DNA of 64,000 nt. Origin: Verrucomicrobiota bacterium. GTDB lineage: Bacteria > Verrucomicrobiota > Verrucomicrobiia > Verrucomicrobiales > Verrucomicrobiaceae. The notes under the pieces are model-generated. The model made no database searches and was not told the DNA's origin. It saw only the letters and a list, made by a program, of their open reading frames with translations. The stretch is taken from positions 78,951 through 142,950 of the forward strand of contig JANYCZ010000045.1 of assembly GCA_025360015.1 (NCBI GenBank). The letters run 5' to 3'. Made by a program: the position numbers and the translations under genes. This document shows, piece by piece, positions 50,995 to 60,051 of this stretch (within the stretch, counting starts at the first letter, position 1; each line of letters opens with the position of its first letter).

Positions 50995-52755
50995 ATGCTC
51001 GAAATCAACAATCTCTCCCACGTTGTTCCCGGAAAAGGCAAGGAGCCGCTGCGCGTGCTGGAACAAGTGAGCTTCATGGCACCGGGCGGGCATGTGCTGG
51101 CGGTGATCGGGCCTTCTGGAAGCGGGAAAACAACGCTGCTGCGCATCCTGGCGGGACTGACGGAGCCGGAGGCGGGTACGATCACTTTTGGGAAGCGGGA
51201 TCTGATCAAGCAGCCGCTGTATGCGAATCAGCTGGGCTGGGTGCCTGCGGGGGATGACAATCTGATCGACCAACTGACGGTGCGCGAAAATTTGATCAGC
51301 GCGGCGATGCTGCGCGGGGCAGGACGGACGCGGGACGAGGTGCTCTCACGCGTGTCGCATGTGCTGGTGACGGTGGGGCTGGAAAACATCGCCACGGAGC
51401 GGACCTCGGCGCTGGCGCTGCCGCAGCGGCGCAGGCTGAAGCTGGGGCTGGCGCTGGTGGCGGACCCGGTGATCGTACTGTGCGATGACTTCACCGTGGG
51501 GCTGGATGTGCGCAGCGAGCGCGAGTTTGAGGCGCTGCTGAAGATGGTGGCCACGGACCGGCCTGACCGCATCGTGATTCACGCGACGGACTCGCTGTCC
51601 AATCTGGGTGCGTATGACACGGTGGTGGTGATGCATGAGGGCTACGTGGCCTTTCATGGTCCGGCGCGCGCGGTGCCGCATTACTTCACGGTACCGACCT
51701 ATGATGAAGTTTATGCTCGTCTGGCAAAACGCCCGGCGCAGCGCTGGGGCGACTCCTGGATGAAGCACCGCGATGCGTACTATGCAGCATTCAAGCTGGG
51801 TGGTGGTGTGGCGGACAAGCTTTCCGCTGCGGAGGAAGATCCGGGCGATGAGGACCGCACGATCATCATGAAGCAGAAGGGCGGCGATGCGGAGGAGACC
51901 AAAAAAATTGCCGAAGCCGAGGTGAGGCCGATCATTCCGCTGCCGGGCCTGCTCAGCCAGGCGCAGCATCTGGTAAAGCGCCGCTGGTCGCTGCTGCGGC
52001 GCACGCCGGGGGAGTGGATCACGCATGCCGCGCTACTGGTGGGTGCGCCGGCCATCGCCGCGCTGCTGCTGCTGCCGAATTTAAAACTGCTGAAGGAAGT
52101 GCGCGGCGGCAGCACTGCTGCCGATGTGCTGTGGCCCGCAGCTCATACCGTTTCGATGATCGTCCTGATCCAGATCCTGCTGGTGCTGTTCATGGCGCTG
52201 CGCCTGGGTGCCTGTGAGATCGCGGGACGACGCGCCCTTTATGAACGGGAGCGCATCGGCGGGGTGAGCCCCATCGCATGGCTGATCGGTTCCCTGTTGT
52301 TCATGCTGCCTATCATTCTGGTGCAGAGCATCTGGATGGAGATGTTTCTGGACATCGTCACCGGCGGACTGCCCGGCAATGGCCTGGCCAAGCTGGTGCT
52401 GCCAGCGCTCTCGGGCGCGGCCTTTGCAGCACTGTGCCTGGGGATCTCTGCGAACTCCGGCAGCAAGGAGCGGGCGCACAGTGCCGCGCTGACGCTGCTA
52501 TTTGCCAATGTGCTGCTGTGCGGTGCGCTGCTGGGCTTTCCGAAGATTCTGGGGCATATCGTGCATCCGTTTATCACGGCGCATTATGGGTGGTCGGGGA
52601 TCATCGACTCGCTGGGAAAGACGGCGTACTTTGAGCCCATCGACAAACTGGTGAAGACGTGGTTTGCCACGCCGGATCTGGCGATGAGCATGCTGGGGGT
52701 GCATTTCCTGGTGGGCGTGGTGCTGGCGTTTGTGGGATTGCGGCGGCGTGGATGA
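50995..52755 (+). CDS. ABCG-like transporter (ATPase fused to permease) with atypical ATPase motifs
   Basis: A 586-residue half-transporter. The ATPase domain (about 1-240) has Walker A GPSGSGKTT. Where the signature LSGGQ should be it reads LALPQRRR, and the Walker B with its catalytic Glu reads VLCDDFTVGLD, Asp in place of Glu; the H-loop His in IVIHATDSLS is kept. The permease half has about six helices beginning near residue 340 (HAALLVGAPAIAALLLLPNL). The order is ABCG-like. Substrate is unknown. It may be a weakly active or regulatory member. It is divergent from the altronate dehydratase gene by 88 bp. Confidence 0.82.
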   Translation: MLEINNLSHVVPGKGKEPLRVLEQVSFMAPGGHVLAVIGPSGSGKTTLLRILAGLTEPEAGTITFGKRDLIKQPLYANQLGWVPAGDDNLIDQLTVRENLISAAMLRGAGRTRDEVLSRVSHVLVTVGLENIATERTSALALPQRRRLKLGLALVADPVIVLCDDFTVGLDVRSEREFEALLKMVATDRPDRIVIHATDSLSNLGAYDTVVVMHEGYVAFHGPARAVPHYFTVPTYDEVYARLAKRPAQRWGDSWMKHRDAYYAAFKLGGGVADKLSAAEEDPGDEDRTIIMKQKGGDAEETKKIAEAEVRPIIPLPGLLSQAQHLVKRRWSLLRRTPGEWITHAALLVGAPAIAALLLLPNLKLLKEVRGGSTAADVLWPAAHTVSMIVLIQILLVLFMALRLGACEIAGRRALYERERIGGVSPIAWLIGSLLFMLPIILVQSIWMEMFLDIVTGGLPGNGLAKLVLPALSGAAFAALCLGISANSGSKERAHSAALTLLFANVLLCGALLGFPKILGHIVHPFITAHYGWSGIIDSLGKTAYFEPIDKLVKTWFATPDLAMSMLGVHFLVGVVLAFVGLRRRG

Positions 52756-52885
52756 GTCCTGCGGACTCAGTCAAGATGGCTTCGTCGTCAAGGAGTCAAG
52801 AGTCGTGGGCTTGGAAGTTCGATGCTTGACCACCTTGACCTCTTGACCAGTCCCTGACCTCCGGCTTTCCTCTCTCCCCTTCCCC

Positions 52886-53362
52886 ATGCTCAATTTCGTT
52901 CGCTTCAAACATGCGCGGTTTTCTGCGCGTTTTCCTGATACTTTTCGCTATTCGCGCTCGCATTACTGGATGGCGCGAGTGGAGGGAGAGACGAATCTGT
53001 GGCGGGTAGGATTCACAAAGTTTGCCACGCGTATGCTGGGGGAGCTGGTGGATTGTGAGTGGAAGCCTGCTGAGGGCGGTCCTGTGGCCCCCGGCGACAA
53101 CATCGGCTGGGTGGAGGGCTTCAAGGCGGCTTCGGATGTTTATTGTGTGATGAACGGGGCGTTTGCGGGTGGGAATCCGGAGCTGAAGGTGGATGCGTGC
53201 ATTGTGCGCAGTGATCCGTATGAGCAGGGGTGGTTGTATAGCGTGCGGGGAGAACCGGAGGCGGAGAGCATGGATGTGCAGGGGTACATCGACCTCCTCA
53301 GCGGCACCATCCAACGCATGGCGGAGGAGGGGCATGGGGAAGAGGGAGCGGATGCGGAGTGA
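52886..53362 (+). CDS. GcvH-like (lipoyl-domain) protein
   Basis: A 158-residue protein resembling glycine cleavage H protein: SHYWMARVEGETNLWRVGFT and GWVEGFKAASDVYCVMNGAF, in which the Lys before AASD is the lipoylation site. The GcvT, GcvP and LplA/LipB partners are absent nearby. Such stand-alone H-like proteins occur in PVC genomes and may serve as a lipoyl carrier elsewhere. Residues beyond 140 are Glu-rich and variable. Confidence 0.7.
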   Translation: MLNFVRFKHARFSARFPDTFRYSRSHYWMARVEGETNLWRVGFTKFATRMLGELVDCEWKPAEGGPVAPGDNIGWVEGFKAASDVYCVMNGAFAGGNPELKVDACIVRSDPYEQGWLYSVRGEPEAESMDVQGYIDLLSGTIQRMAEEGHGEEGADAE

Positions 53363-53414
53363 CGAGTATGGAATGACGGCCCGGAGTTTTGCCGTCTGAA
53401 CGGAGCGCTCGTAA

Positions 53415-53439
53415 ACGGGCGGGCTGTCGCCACACCCAT
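53415..53439. repeat. Dispersed repeat ACGGGCGGGCTGTCGCCACA (copy 2)
   Basis: The 25 bp at 53415-53439 equal those at 39268-39292. The flanks (GCGCTCG before) also agree, so it is a dispersed family of unknown role. Confidence 0.75.
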
Positions 53440-53580
53440 TCTACGGCATGCGTGCGATGGCGATGGGCGGAAGAGAACGAGCGGGTTGATCAAGCGTACG
53501 CTTTGACACTGCTGTGAACGCAGCTGAGTTCACAGCGTGGCGTGAATCGCACTTTCCGAGCGCAGTCTCCGGACTCCAGA

Positions 53581-53599
53581 CCGCACTCGGAGAGTGCGG
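53581..53599. repeat. REP copy (CCGCACTCggaGAGTGCGG)
   Basis: An exact copy of the palindrome, followed by ACCACTCCGCGCTGG, just beyond the 3' end of the large PVC protein gene. Confidence 0.9.
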
Positions 53600-53642
53600 A
53601 CCACTCCGCGCTGGGTGGCTTTGGCAATTCCATTCCCTGCTC

Positions 53643-56600
53643 TTACTTCCCGAGGAGGAAGGCGAGGAGGTCGGCCATTTGTTCCTTATTGATCGCGGCT
53701 TCGAGACCGACAGGCATGAGCGTATGGTCGAGGGATTTCATTTCTTTGATGGCGGTGCGGGCGATGGTTTCCTTGGCGCCGCCCATCATTGCGAGGACGA
53801 TGGCGTCGCCGGTTTCGCTTTGGATGAGGCCGGAGAGGGTGCGGCCGTCTTTGGTTTCGACGGTGTAGGCGCTCCAGCGGGCTTCGAACATGCGGTTGGG
53901 ATCGAGGATGTCTGAGAGGAGGCCTTCAGGGGGCTTTACTTTGACGTCGGAGAGCGGGGGGCCGACATCGACACCGAGGGTGCCGTGCTTGTGGCAGGTG
54001 ATGCAGATGGTGGAGAAGACCTGCTGGCCTCTTTTGGCATTGCCCTTCATGGTGGTGGCGACCATGTAGTCCTGCACGACTTTCGCGCGGTCGCTGCTGG
54101 CTTCGCCGAAGAGTTTCTTGGCGAGTTCGGGCATTTCGCCGGTGCCGCGCTGGTAGCGCCAGCGGGTTTCGACATCGACCCAGGCGGTGGGGAACTCGCC
54201 TTTCTCCATGCGCTTGAAGAGTTCGAGCGCGGTGGTGGCGTTGGCGGTGAGAACGGGCACGAGATCGCGCTTCAATGCGGGTCCGGCTTTGGGCAGCAGT
54301 TCATAGATGAGCGGAGCGGTGCTGGTAGCGGGGTATTTGCGCAGCAAGGCGAGGGCGGCGAGAGCGAGCTCCGGTGGCTGGCTGGTGGTGAGCAGCGACT
54401 TCACCACAGGCTGCACGGCATCCCATTTGCGCTGACCGAGCAGAGGCATGACGGCGAGGCGCTGGTCGAGCGGGGCTTTGGGATCGGCGATGATTCCATC
54501 GATCTCGGACTGCAGGGTGGCGATTTCTTTGGCGGCGTCTTCGTGGCCTTTGGGAAGCTTGGCGAGACCTTGCAGCAAAGCGGGTTTCCACCAGAGGAGT
54601 TTGCCGGGTTCTGTTTTCAGGAGGGAAAGCAGTGCGGTCACGTCTTCGGTTTCGGCATCGGCGATGGCACCGAGAGTAAAGGTACGAACTGTGGTGGCGC
54701 GAGTTTCGGAGAAGGTTTTGAAGAAGTCGTCGCCGAGGGAGCTGAGGATGCGGCCCATCTGCTTGCTGGCGGAGGAGGCCACCATCTTGGCCATCCATGG
54801 GTCTTCGGGATACTTCGCGATGAGAGCGGTGAGTTGCTTGGCATCGGTGATGTCTTGAGCTTTGAGAAAGGCCACGCGCTCGGCGTGTTCAGGTGGGACA
54901 TCGCCCCAGCCGACCTCGGGAATGGCGTGGTATTTGCCGGGAGTCTTGGTGACGAGTTTTTTCGTGCCCTTCGGTACGACGCGCCAGATGCGGCCTTCGT
55001 TTTCGCCCTGGCGCATGTCGTGGGTTTTGACGAACTCTTCCGGGAAGAAGCGGGCGTGGTCGATCCAGCGGCGGTAGATGTCGCAGATGTAAATAGCGCC
55101 GTCGGGGCCGGTGGTGAAGTTGACGGGGCGGGACCACTCATCGCTGCTGCGGAAGAATTCGGTGCGGTCGCCGACGCGCGTGGCTTTGAGTGAAGCGCCG
55201 TTGGGCTCGACCTTGTAGCGGGTGACGAGCTGGCCGGTGGGATCTGGGACGAAGACGTTGTTTTTCAGCTCGGGCATGAGCTGGCCGCGATAGACGCCGA
55301 GGCCGGAGCAGGCGGTGTTGGTGCCGGCATGGGCGTCTGCAGTGGTGTGAGTGATCTGCAGGGGGAAGACGCGGGTGTCAGCGCCGAAAGGGGCGATGTC
55401 CTCGAAGTTCTGCGTGATGCCAGCGTGGGGATTGCGCAGCATGGCCTCCCAGGGCATGACGGTGAACATGAGGGGGTTGCGATTGGAGCAGTAGAAGTGG
55501 TGGCCCCAGTCGTCGAAGGCGCCGCCGTACTGGCCTTTGCCGCCGGTGGGGGTGATCTTGTCGGTGCGGGGGTCCCATTTGAAATTGCTGCCGGGGATGT
55601 TGACGACATCCTTGGGTTTGTCGGCGGGATAGATCTCGCGTGCGTCGAGGCCGTTGTTGAAATAGACGCAGCCGTCGAGGCCCCAGCGCGGGGCGCTGAC
55701 CTGAAGCTGGGCGTGCTTGGGATTGAAGCCTTTGATGAGGGATTTGATCTCGTCAGCCTTGCCATCGCCATCGGTGTCTTTGAGGAAGAGAATCTGTGAG
55801 CGGGTGGTGGCGATGAGGCCGCCGTTGTAAGGGAGGAGGCCCTGCACGTTGTCCATGTGATCGGCAAAGGTGACGGCTTTGTCCATGCGGCCGTCGCCGT
55901 CTTCATCGGTGAGGAGCTGAATGCGGGAGAGCCAGGGATCTCCGGCAACGGGAGGACCGAGGGGGTAGTCGCGCATGTCTGCGACGTACATGCGGCCTTG
56001 CGCGTCCCAGGTGCATTCGACGGGATCGAGCACTAAAGGTTCAGCGGCGACGAGCTGCACTTCATAGGGGCCGTCGAGCTGGATGCGCTTGAGCGATTCT
56101 TCGGGAGAGAGGGCTTTGTCCTGACCATCGCGCACAGCGCCGATGTCGCTGCCGCCGCTGGCCTGAATGGCGCTCCACTTTTCTTTGAACTCGCCGAGGG
56201 GATACAATTCGTAACGGCGCACGAGCATTTCTGCGCCTTCGGTCTGGATGAGGATTTTTCCTTCGCTGGGTTTGCAGTCGAAGGCTTCATTGACCATCGC
56301 GCCATTGACGAAGTACTGCAGCGTGTCGCCTTTGGCGATGACTTCGAGGCGGTTCCACTCGCCGGAGGGAGACTCGACATCCTCACGACCACGGAAGCCG
56401 ACTTTATCCGCCCAATCCACATCGCGGTGTTTCCAATTGATGCGGCCTGCGGTGACGGTCTGGCGGGGCTCGCCTTTCTTCCAGATTTTTTCTTTGTCGC
56501 GATCGAGGGTATACTCGGAGGAGATGGAGGTGGTGAGCTCGGTGCCGTCTGGCAGCTTGGGCGAGAGGACGAGAATGTCGCCCACGCCGCCTTCGATGAT

Positions 56601-56993
56601 CTGGGCCTCGATGCTGGCCATCCAGGTGTCGCTGTATGCGCCATGGGGGCCGTAGGCATGGAGGAGGATGCCGTTGTCCTTGGCGGACTTTTCGCGCTTG
56701 CCCCAAGTCTTGTTGCCCCACTTGAATTCGAACACGAGGTGATAGTCGCGGAAATTTTCCTTGGTGGCCACGTAGCCATAACCGCGACCGCTGATGTGGA
56801 AGGTGCCGTCTTTGTCAAAGGTCCAGATGTCCTTCGGGTCGTCATGGAAATCGGCCTTGGGATTGACGTGGTAGTCCACGTTGCCGGACTTGATGACATC
56901 CAGCAGGTTGATCTTTGTTTTGAGAGGTTCAGCGGCAGAGAGAAGGCCTGCGGAACACACGAAAAACACGGAAAGAAATGAGAGGATACGCAT
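53643..56993 (-). CDS. PVC-type membrane-bound dehydrogenase with DUF1080 and heme-binding domains
   Basis: A 1,116-residue secreted protein. After a signal peptide (to about 21) come: a DUF1080 domain (about 30-270); the PVC membrane-bound dehydrogenase propeller (about 310-670, GPYEVQLVAAEPLVLDPVE and GRMYVADMRDYPLG); a long HEAT-like helical region (about 700-960); and a C-terminal heme site CITCH (about 990) with GPPLSDVKVKPPEGLLSDIL. These parts are the TIGR02604/TIGR02603 modules typical of Planctomycetes and Verrucomicrobia. The protein probably oxidises sugar derivatives in the periplasm and passes electrons to its cytochrome domain. The substrate is unknown. Full length and intact. 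Confidence 0.88.
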   Translation of the reverse strand: MRILSFLSVFFVCSAGLLSAAEPLKTKINLLDVIKSGNVDYHVNPKADFHDDPKDIWTFDKDGTFHISGRGYGYVATKENFRDYHLVFEFKWGNKTWGKREKSAKDNGILLHAYGPHGAYSDTWMASIEAQIIEGGVGDILVLSPKLPDGTELTTSISSEYTLDRDKEKIWKKGEPRQTVTAGRINWKHRDVDWADKVGFRGREDVESPSGEWNRLEVIAKGDTLQYFVNGAMVNEAFDCKPSEGKILIQTEGAEMLVRRYELYPLGEFKEKWSAIQASGGSDIGAVRDGQDKALSPEESLKRIQLDGPYEVQLVAAEPLVLDPVECTWDAQGRMYVADMRDYPLGPPVAGDPWLSRIQLLTDEDGDGRMDKAVTFADHMDNVQGLLPYNGGLIATTRSQILFLKDTDGDGKADEIKSLIKGFNPKHAQLQVSAPRWGLDGCVYFNNGLDAREIYPADKPKDVVNIPGSNFKWDPRTDKITPTGGKGQYGGAFDDWGHHFYCSNRNPLMFTVMPWEAMLRNPHAGITQNFEDIAPFGADTRVFPLQITHTTADAHAGTNTACSGLGVYRGQLMPELKNNVFVPDPTGQLVTRYKVEPNGASLKATRVGDRTEFFRSSDEWSRPVNFTTGPDGAIYICDIYRRWIDHARFFPEEFVKTHDMRQGENEGRIWRVVPKGTKKLVTKTPGKYHAIPEVGWGDVPPEHAERVAFLKAQDITDAKQLTALIAKYPEDPWMAKMVASSASKQMGRILSSLGDDFFKTFSETRATTVRTFTLGAIADAETEDVTALLSLLKTEPGKLLWWKPALLQGLAKLPKGHEDAAKEIATLQSEIDGIIADPKAPLDQRLAVMPLLGQRKWDAVQPVVKSLLTTSQPPELALAALALLRKYPATSTAPLIYELLPKAGPALKRDLVPVLTANATTALELFKRMEKGEFPTAWVDVETRWRYQRGTGEMPELAKKLFGEASSDRAKVVQDYMVATTMKGNAKRGQQVFSTICITCHKHGTLGVDVGPPLSDVKVKPPEGLLSDILDPNRMFEARWSAYTVETKDGRTLSGLIQSETGDAIVLAMMGGAKETIARTAIKEMKSLDHTLMPVGLEAAINKEQMADLLAFLLGK

Positions 56994-57143
56994 GAGGTGG
57001 ATACGACGAGAGTGAGCGTACCATTACGGGATGGGGGGCCGTGATGCAGACACGATTGAGGCCAAACTTGGTGCTTTTGTGACGAAGCAACTACTTCGGC
57101 CCGCCCACAAAGCTCTCAGCCGCCCAGCGGACGTTATGTAGCA

Positions 57144-57192
57144 CCTGCTTCAGCAGGCACTGGGTGGCGCGACCAGAACCGGCTAAAGCCGG
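57144..57192. repeat. Two adjacent hairpins
   Basis: CCTGCTTCAGCAGG (57144-57157) and CCGGCTAAAGCCGG (57179-57192) lie in the 280-bp gap between the PVC gene and nspC. They are REP-like; I see no gene in this gap. Confidence 0.55.
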
Positions 57193-57275
57193 GAATACAA
57201 AACGTACGCCGTGGCCTGCGGAGTGATGGGATATTTTCGTTCGCAGGCCATTCCCTCTTCGATCCGCCGCGAGGC

Positions 57276-58472
57276 TTACGAGAGCTTGTTGCGGAAGTCG
57301 GAGTAGCCGAATCTGCGAACGACGCGGTACTCCTGCGTGGAGGGATCGTAGATGGCGATGTCGGGATGGGGGACACCGTTGAAGGTGGTGGTTTTCACCA
57401 TGGTATAATGTGCCATGTCGGCGAAAACGAGGCGCTGGCCGATGCGGAGGGGCTCGGGAAAGGAGAAGCCCTGCAACACATCGCCAGCGAGGCAGGACAT
57501 GCCGCCCATCTTGTACTCAAAGGGATGTGCACCTGGAAGGCCCGCACCAAAAATGTGGGGGCGGTAGGGCATTTCCAAAGTGTCCGGCATGTGGGCGGTG
57601 GCGGAGATGTCAAGGATGGCGGTGGGGGTCGGGGCCGCGATGATGTCCTGCACTTCAGCGATGAGGTAACCGGTGTTGAGGCCGGCGGCTTCACCGGGCT
57701 CGATGTAAACGTCCTTGCCCCACTTCTCGCGGAAGGTGCGCAGCACGCGGATGAGGCGTTCGACGTCGTAATCCTTGCGGGTGATGTGATGGCCGCCGCC
57801 CATGTTCACCCACTTCACCTGCTGCAGGAGCCGTGGAAAGCGACGCTCGACTGCGGCGACGGTGCGCTCCAGGACATCGCTGTCCTGCTCGCACAGAGCA
57901 TGAAAGTGCAAGCCTTCGACACCGTTGAGGTCTTCGCCTTCGAGGAGGTCGGAACGAATGCCGAGGCGGCAGCCGGGGGAGCAGGGATCGTAGAGGGAGA
58001 CTTCGACTTCGGAGTGCTCGGGGTTCACGCGGATGCCGGGGCTGGGCGCGTGGCCGGTGGCGGCTTTCGCGGCATCGAGCATGGGCTTGAATTTCCGAAA
58101 CTGGGCGAGGGAGTTGAAGCTGAGATGATGCGCGATGGGAATGATCTCGCGCATCTCGGCTTCCTTGAACGCGGGTGCATAGACGTGCACCTCTTTGCCG
58201 AATTCCTGGGCCAGCAGCGCCTCATTCAAGCCACTGGCGCAGCAGCCGCTGAGGTACTCGCGCATGATCGGGAACACACTGAACATGGAGAAGCCTTTGA
58301 GCGCGAGCAGCACGCGCGCTCCGGATTCACTCTGCACGCTGGCGAGCTTTTCCATGTTCTGCCGCAGTAGCCCCACATCCACCACATAGGCGGGGGTCTC
58401 GATGGCGTAGATGTCGAACGCCGGCGCTGGCTGCTCGTAAACGTGCGAAGGCGTGAAGTCGGTGGATGCCAT
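57276..58472 (-). CDS. nspC: Carboxynorspermidine decarboxylase NspC
   Basis: A 398-residue PLP-dependent decarboxylase. The fold III family start is IETPAYVVDVGLLRQNM with the Lys in LLALKGFSMF, then GIRVNPEHSEVEVSLYDPC, GLHFHALCEQ and the late YKMGGMSCLAGD with the catalytic Cys region. NspC completes norspermidine or spermidine synthesis from the carboxy precursor. The partner dehydrogenase is not in the window. ATG 58472 was chosen because the longer frame gives a Cys-rich leader. Confidence 0.9.
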   Translation of the reverse strand: MASTDFTPSHVYEQPAPAFDIYAIETPAYVVDVGLLRQNMEKLASVQSESGARVLLALKGFSMFSVFPIMREYLSGCCASGLNEALLAQEFGKEVHVYAPAFKEAEMREIIPIAHHLSFNSLAQFRKFKPMLDAAKAATGHAPSPGIRVNPEHSEVEVSLYDPCSPGCRLGIRSDLLEGEDLNGVEGLHFHALCEQDSDVLERTVAAVERRFPRLLQQVKWVNMGGGHHITRKDYDVERLIRVLRTFREKWGKDVYIEPGEAAGLNTGYLIAEVQDIIAAPTPTAILDISATAHMPDTLEMPYRPHIFGAGLPGAHPFEYKMGGMSCLAGDVLQGFSFPEPLRIGQRLVFADMAHYTMVKTTTFNGVPHPDIAIYDPSTQEYRVVRRFGYSDFRNKLS

Positions 58473-58702
58473 GGGGGGCGCGCAGAATAGCGACTCATAC
58501 CCGCCTCGCAAGAGTCTCTCGTGCGTTGTTCAGGCGGTAGTGTGACAAAATGCACACAGACAGGCCCAAGCGTGAATAAGACCCTTGATCATGGTGGGTC
58601 TTTCGCATCACCGCAGTGGAGAAGCATGGCTGGGATTGGAGCACACGACTCCCGCGTCCCTTCAGGACGCGACCTTGGGTGAAGAGGTTGCGTCATGCAT
58701 AA

Positions 58703-58855
58703 CCCAGGGCTTGCTGCGCTGCGCCCTGGGCTGAGTCCGGCGGCCCTTCAGGCCGCGATTCTTTTAATGCGGATGGATGAAGGAGAAGGCGGTTTGATCT
58801 TTAACACGAATGCGGAGGAGGGGGTTGGAGGGATCAACATGATCCCTCTCCTGCC
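58703..58855. repeat. Group of dispersed palindromes
   Basis: CCCAGGGC (58703-58710) pairs with GCCCTGGG (58723-58730). Further on, GGAGGGATCAACATGATCCC (58827 onward) is copy 2 of the palindrome at 39412. The 430 bp between nspC and the kinase gene hold no recognisable gene. Confidence 0.7.
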
Positions 58856-58902
58856 AGGCAGGTGCGCCAGATCAAGCGGGACGCTTGAACTAACCAAGGA
58901 GG

Positions 58903-60000
58903 CTAGCGCACGACACGTGCGCCGCCGCCACCGATGGTCTTTTCGACTTCCTTGCGAGTTGCCATGGAGGTGTCTCCGGGGGTGGTGGAGGCGAGAGCGC
59001 CGTGGGCTGCGCCGTATTCGACGGCCTTCTGGGCATCGTTAAACTCCAAGAAACCGAACTGCACGCCGGAAGCGAAGCTGTCGCCACCGCCGACGCGGTC
59101 GAGGATTTCGAGACCGTCGTATTTGCGGCTCTCAAAGAACTGGCCGTCATGCCAGAGGATGGCCGACCAGTTGTTGACCGTCGCGGTGATAACTCCGCGC
59201 AGCGTGGTTGCCGCGACCTTGAAGTTTGGGAATTCCTTCACTGCGGTCTCGATCATTGCCTTGAAGGCCCCGGTCTCGATCTTCGTGAGGTTGTGGTCAA
59301 CACCCTTGACCTCGAAGCCGAGCGAGGCGGTGAAGTCCTCTTCATTGCCGATCATCACATCGACGTATTTCGCGATCTCGCGATTGACCTCCTGGGCCTT
59401 CTTGAGGCCGCCAATGGTTTTCCAGAGGGAGGGGCGGTAGTTGAGATCGTAGCTGACGATGGTGCCGTGCTTGTTGGCGGCCTTCACGGCTTCGACGGTG
59501 AGCTCAGCGGTGGTCGCGGAGAGAGCCGCGTAGATGCCGCCAGTGTGGAACCAGCGCACGCCGAGTGTGCCGAAAATATGATCCCAGTCGATATCGCCGG
59601 GCTTGAGCTGCGAGGCGGCGGTGTTGCCGCGGTCAGGATTGCCGACGGCACCGCGGATGCCGAAGCCGCGCTCGGTGAAATTCAGGCCGTTGCGGACGGT
59701 GCGGCCGATGCCGTCGTCTTCGCGCCACTGGATGAAGTCGGTGGCGACGCCGCCCTGCATGATGAAGTCCTCAATGAGATGACCGACTTCATTATCCACG
59801 AAGGCGGTGACGACCGCGGTCTTGTAACCGAAGCATTTTTTCAGGCCGCGTGACGTGTTGTATTCGCCGCCGCCCTCCCAGGCGCTGAATTGACGGGCCG
59901 TGCGAATGCGGCCCTCGCCGGGATCGAGACGGAGCATGACTTCGCCGAGTGAGATTTGATCGAAGGCGCAGGATTCGCGAGGTTTGATGGAGAGGCTCAT
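58903..60000 (-). CDS. kdgK: PfkB-family sugar kinase, probably 2-keto-3-deoxygluconate kinase
   Basis: A 365-residue carbohydrate kinase of the ribokinase/PfkB family. Residue 18 onward reads LGEVMLRLDPGEGRI, then SYDLNYRPSLW (the KdgK-type YDxNYRP block) and the C-terminal RVGGGDSFASGVQFG with the catalytic Asp. KdgK makes KDPG from 2-keto-3-deoxygluconate. The neighbouring 2-hydroxyacid dehydrogenase (51 nt upstream) and uxaA at 49 kb fit this. Other sugar acids remain possible. Confidence 0.8.
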   Translation of the reverse strand: MSLSIKPRESCAFDQISLGEVMLRLDPGEGRIRTARQFSAWEGGGEYNTSRGLKKCFGYKTAVVTAFVDNEVGHLIEDFIMQGGVATDFIQWREDDGIGRTVRNGLNFTERGFGIRGAVGNPDRGNTAASQLKPGDIDWDHIFGTLGVRWFHTGGIYAALSATTAELTVEAVKAANKHGTIVSYDLNYRPSLWKTIGGLKKAQEVNREIAKYVDVMIGNEEDFTASLGFEVKGVDHNLTKIETGAFKAMIETAVKEFPNFKVAATTLRGVITATVNNWSAILWHDGQFFESRKYDGLEILDRVGGGDSFASGVQFGFLEFNDAQKAVEYGAAHGALASTTPGDTSMATRKEVEKTIGGGGARVVR

Positions 60001-60051
60001 GGTTGGGAAGGCGGGATAATGGCTGAATGTGGAAAGCTGTAAACTGAGAAC

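Noticed and set aside
53985..55193. Plus-strand frame opposite the large PVC gene
   Set aside because: Shadow of an intact 1,116-residue coding sequence on the other strand.
57366..58370. Plus-strand frame opposite nspC
   Set aside because: Shadow; the NspC reading has catalytic motifs throughout.
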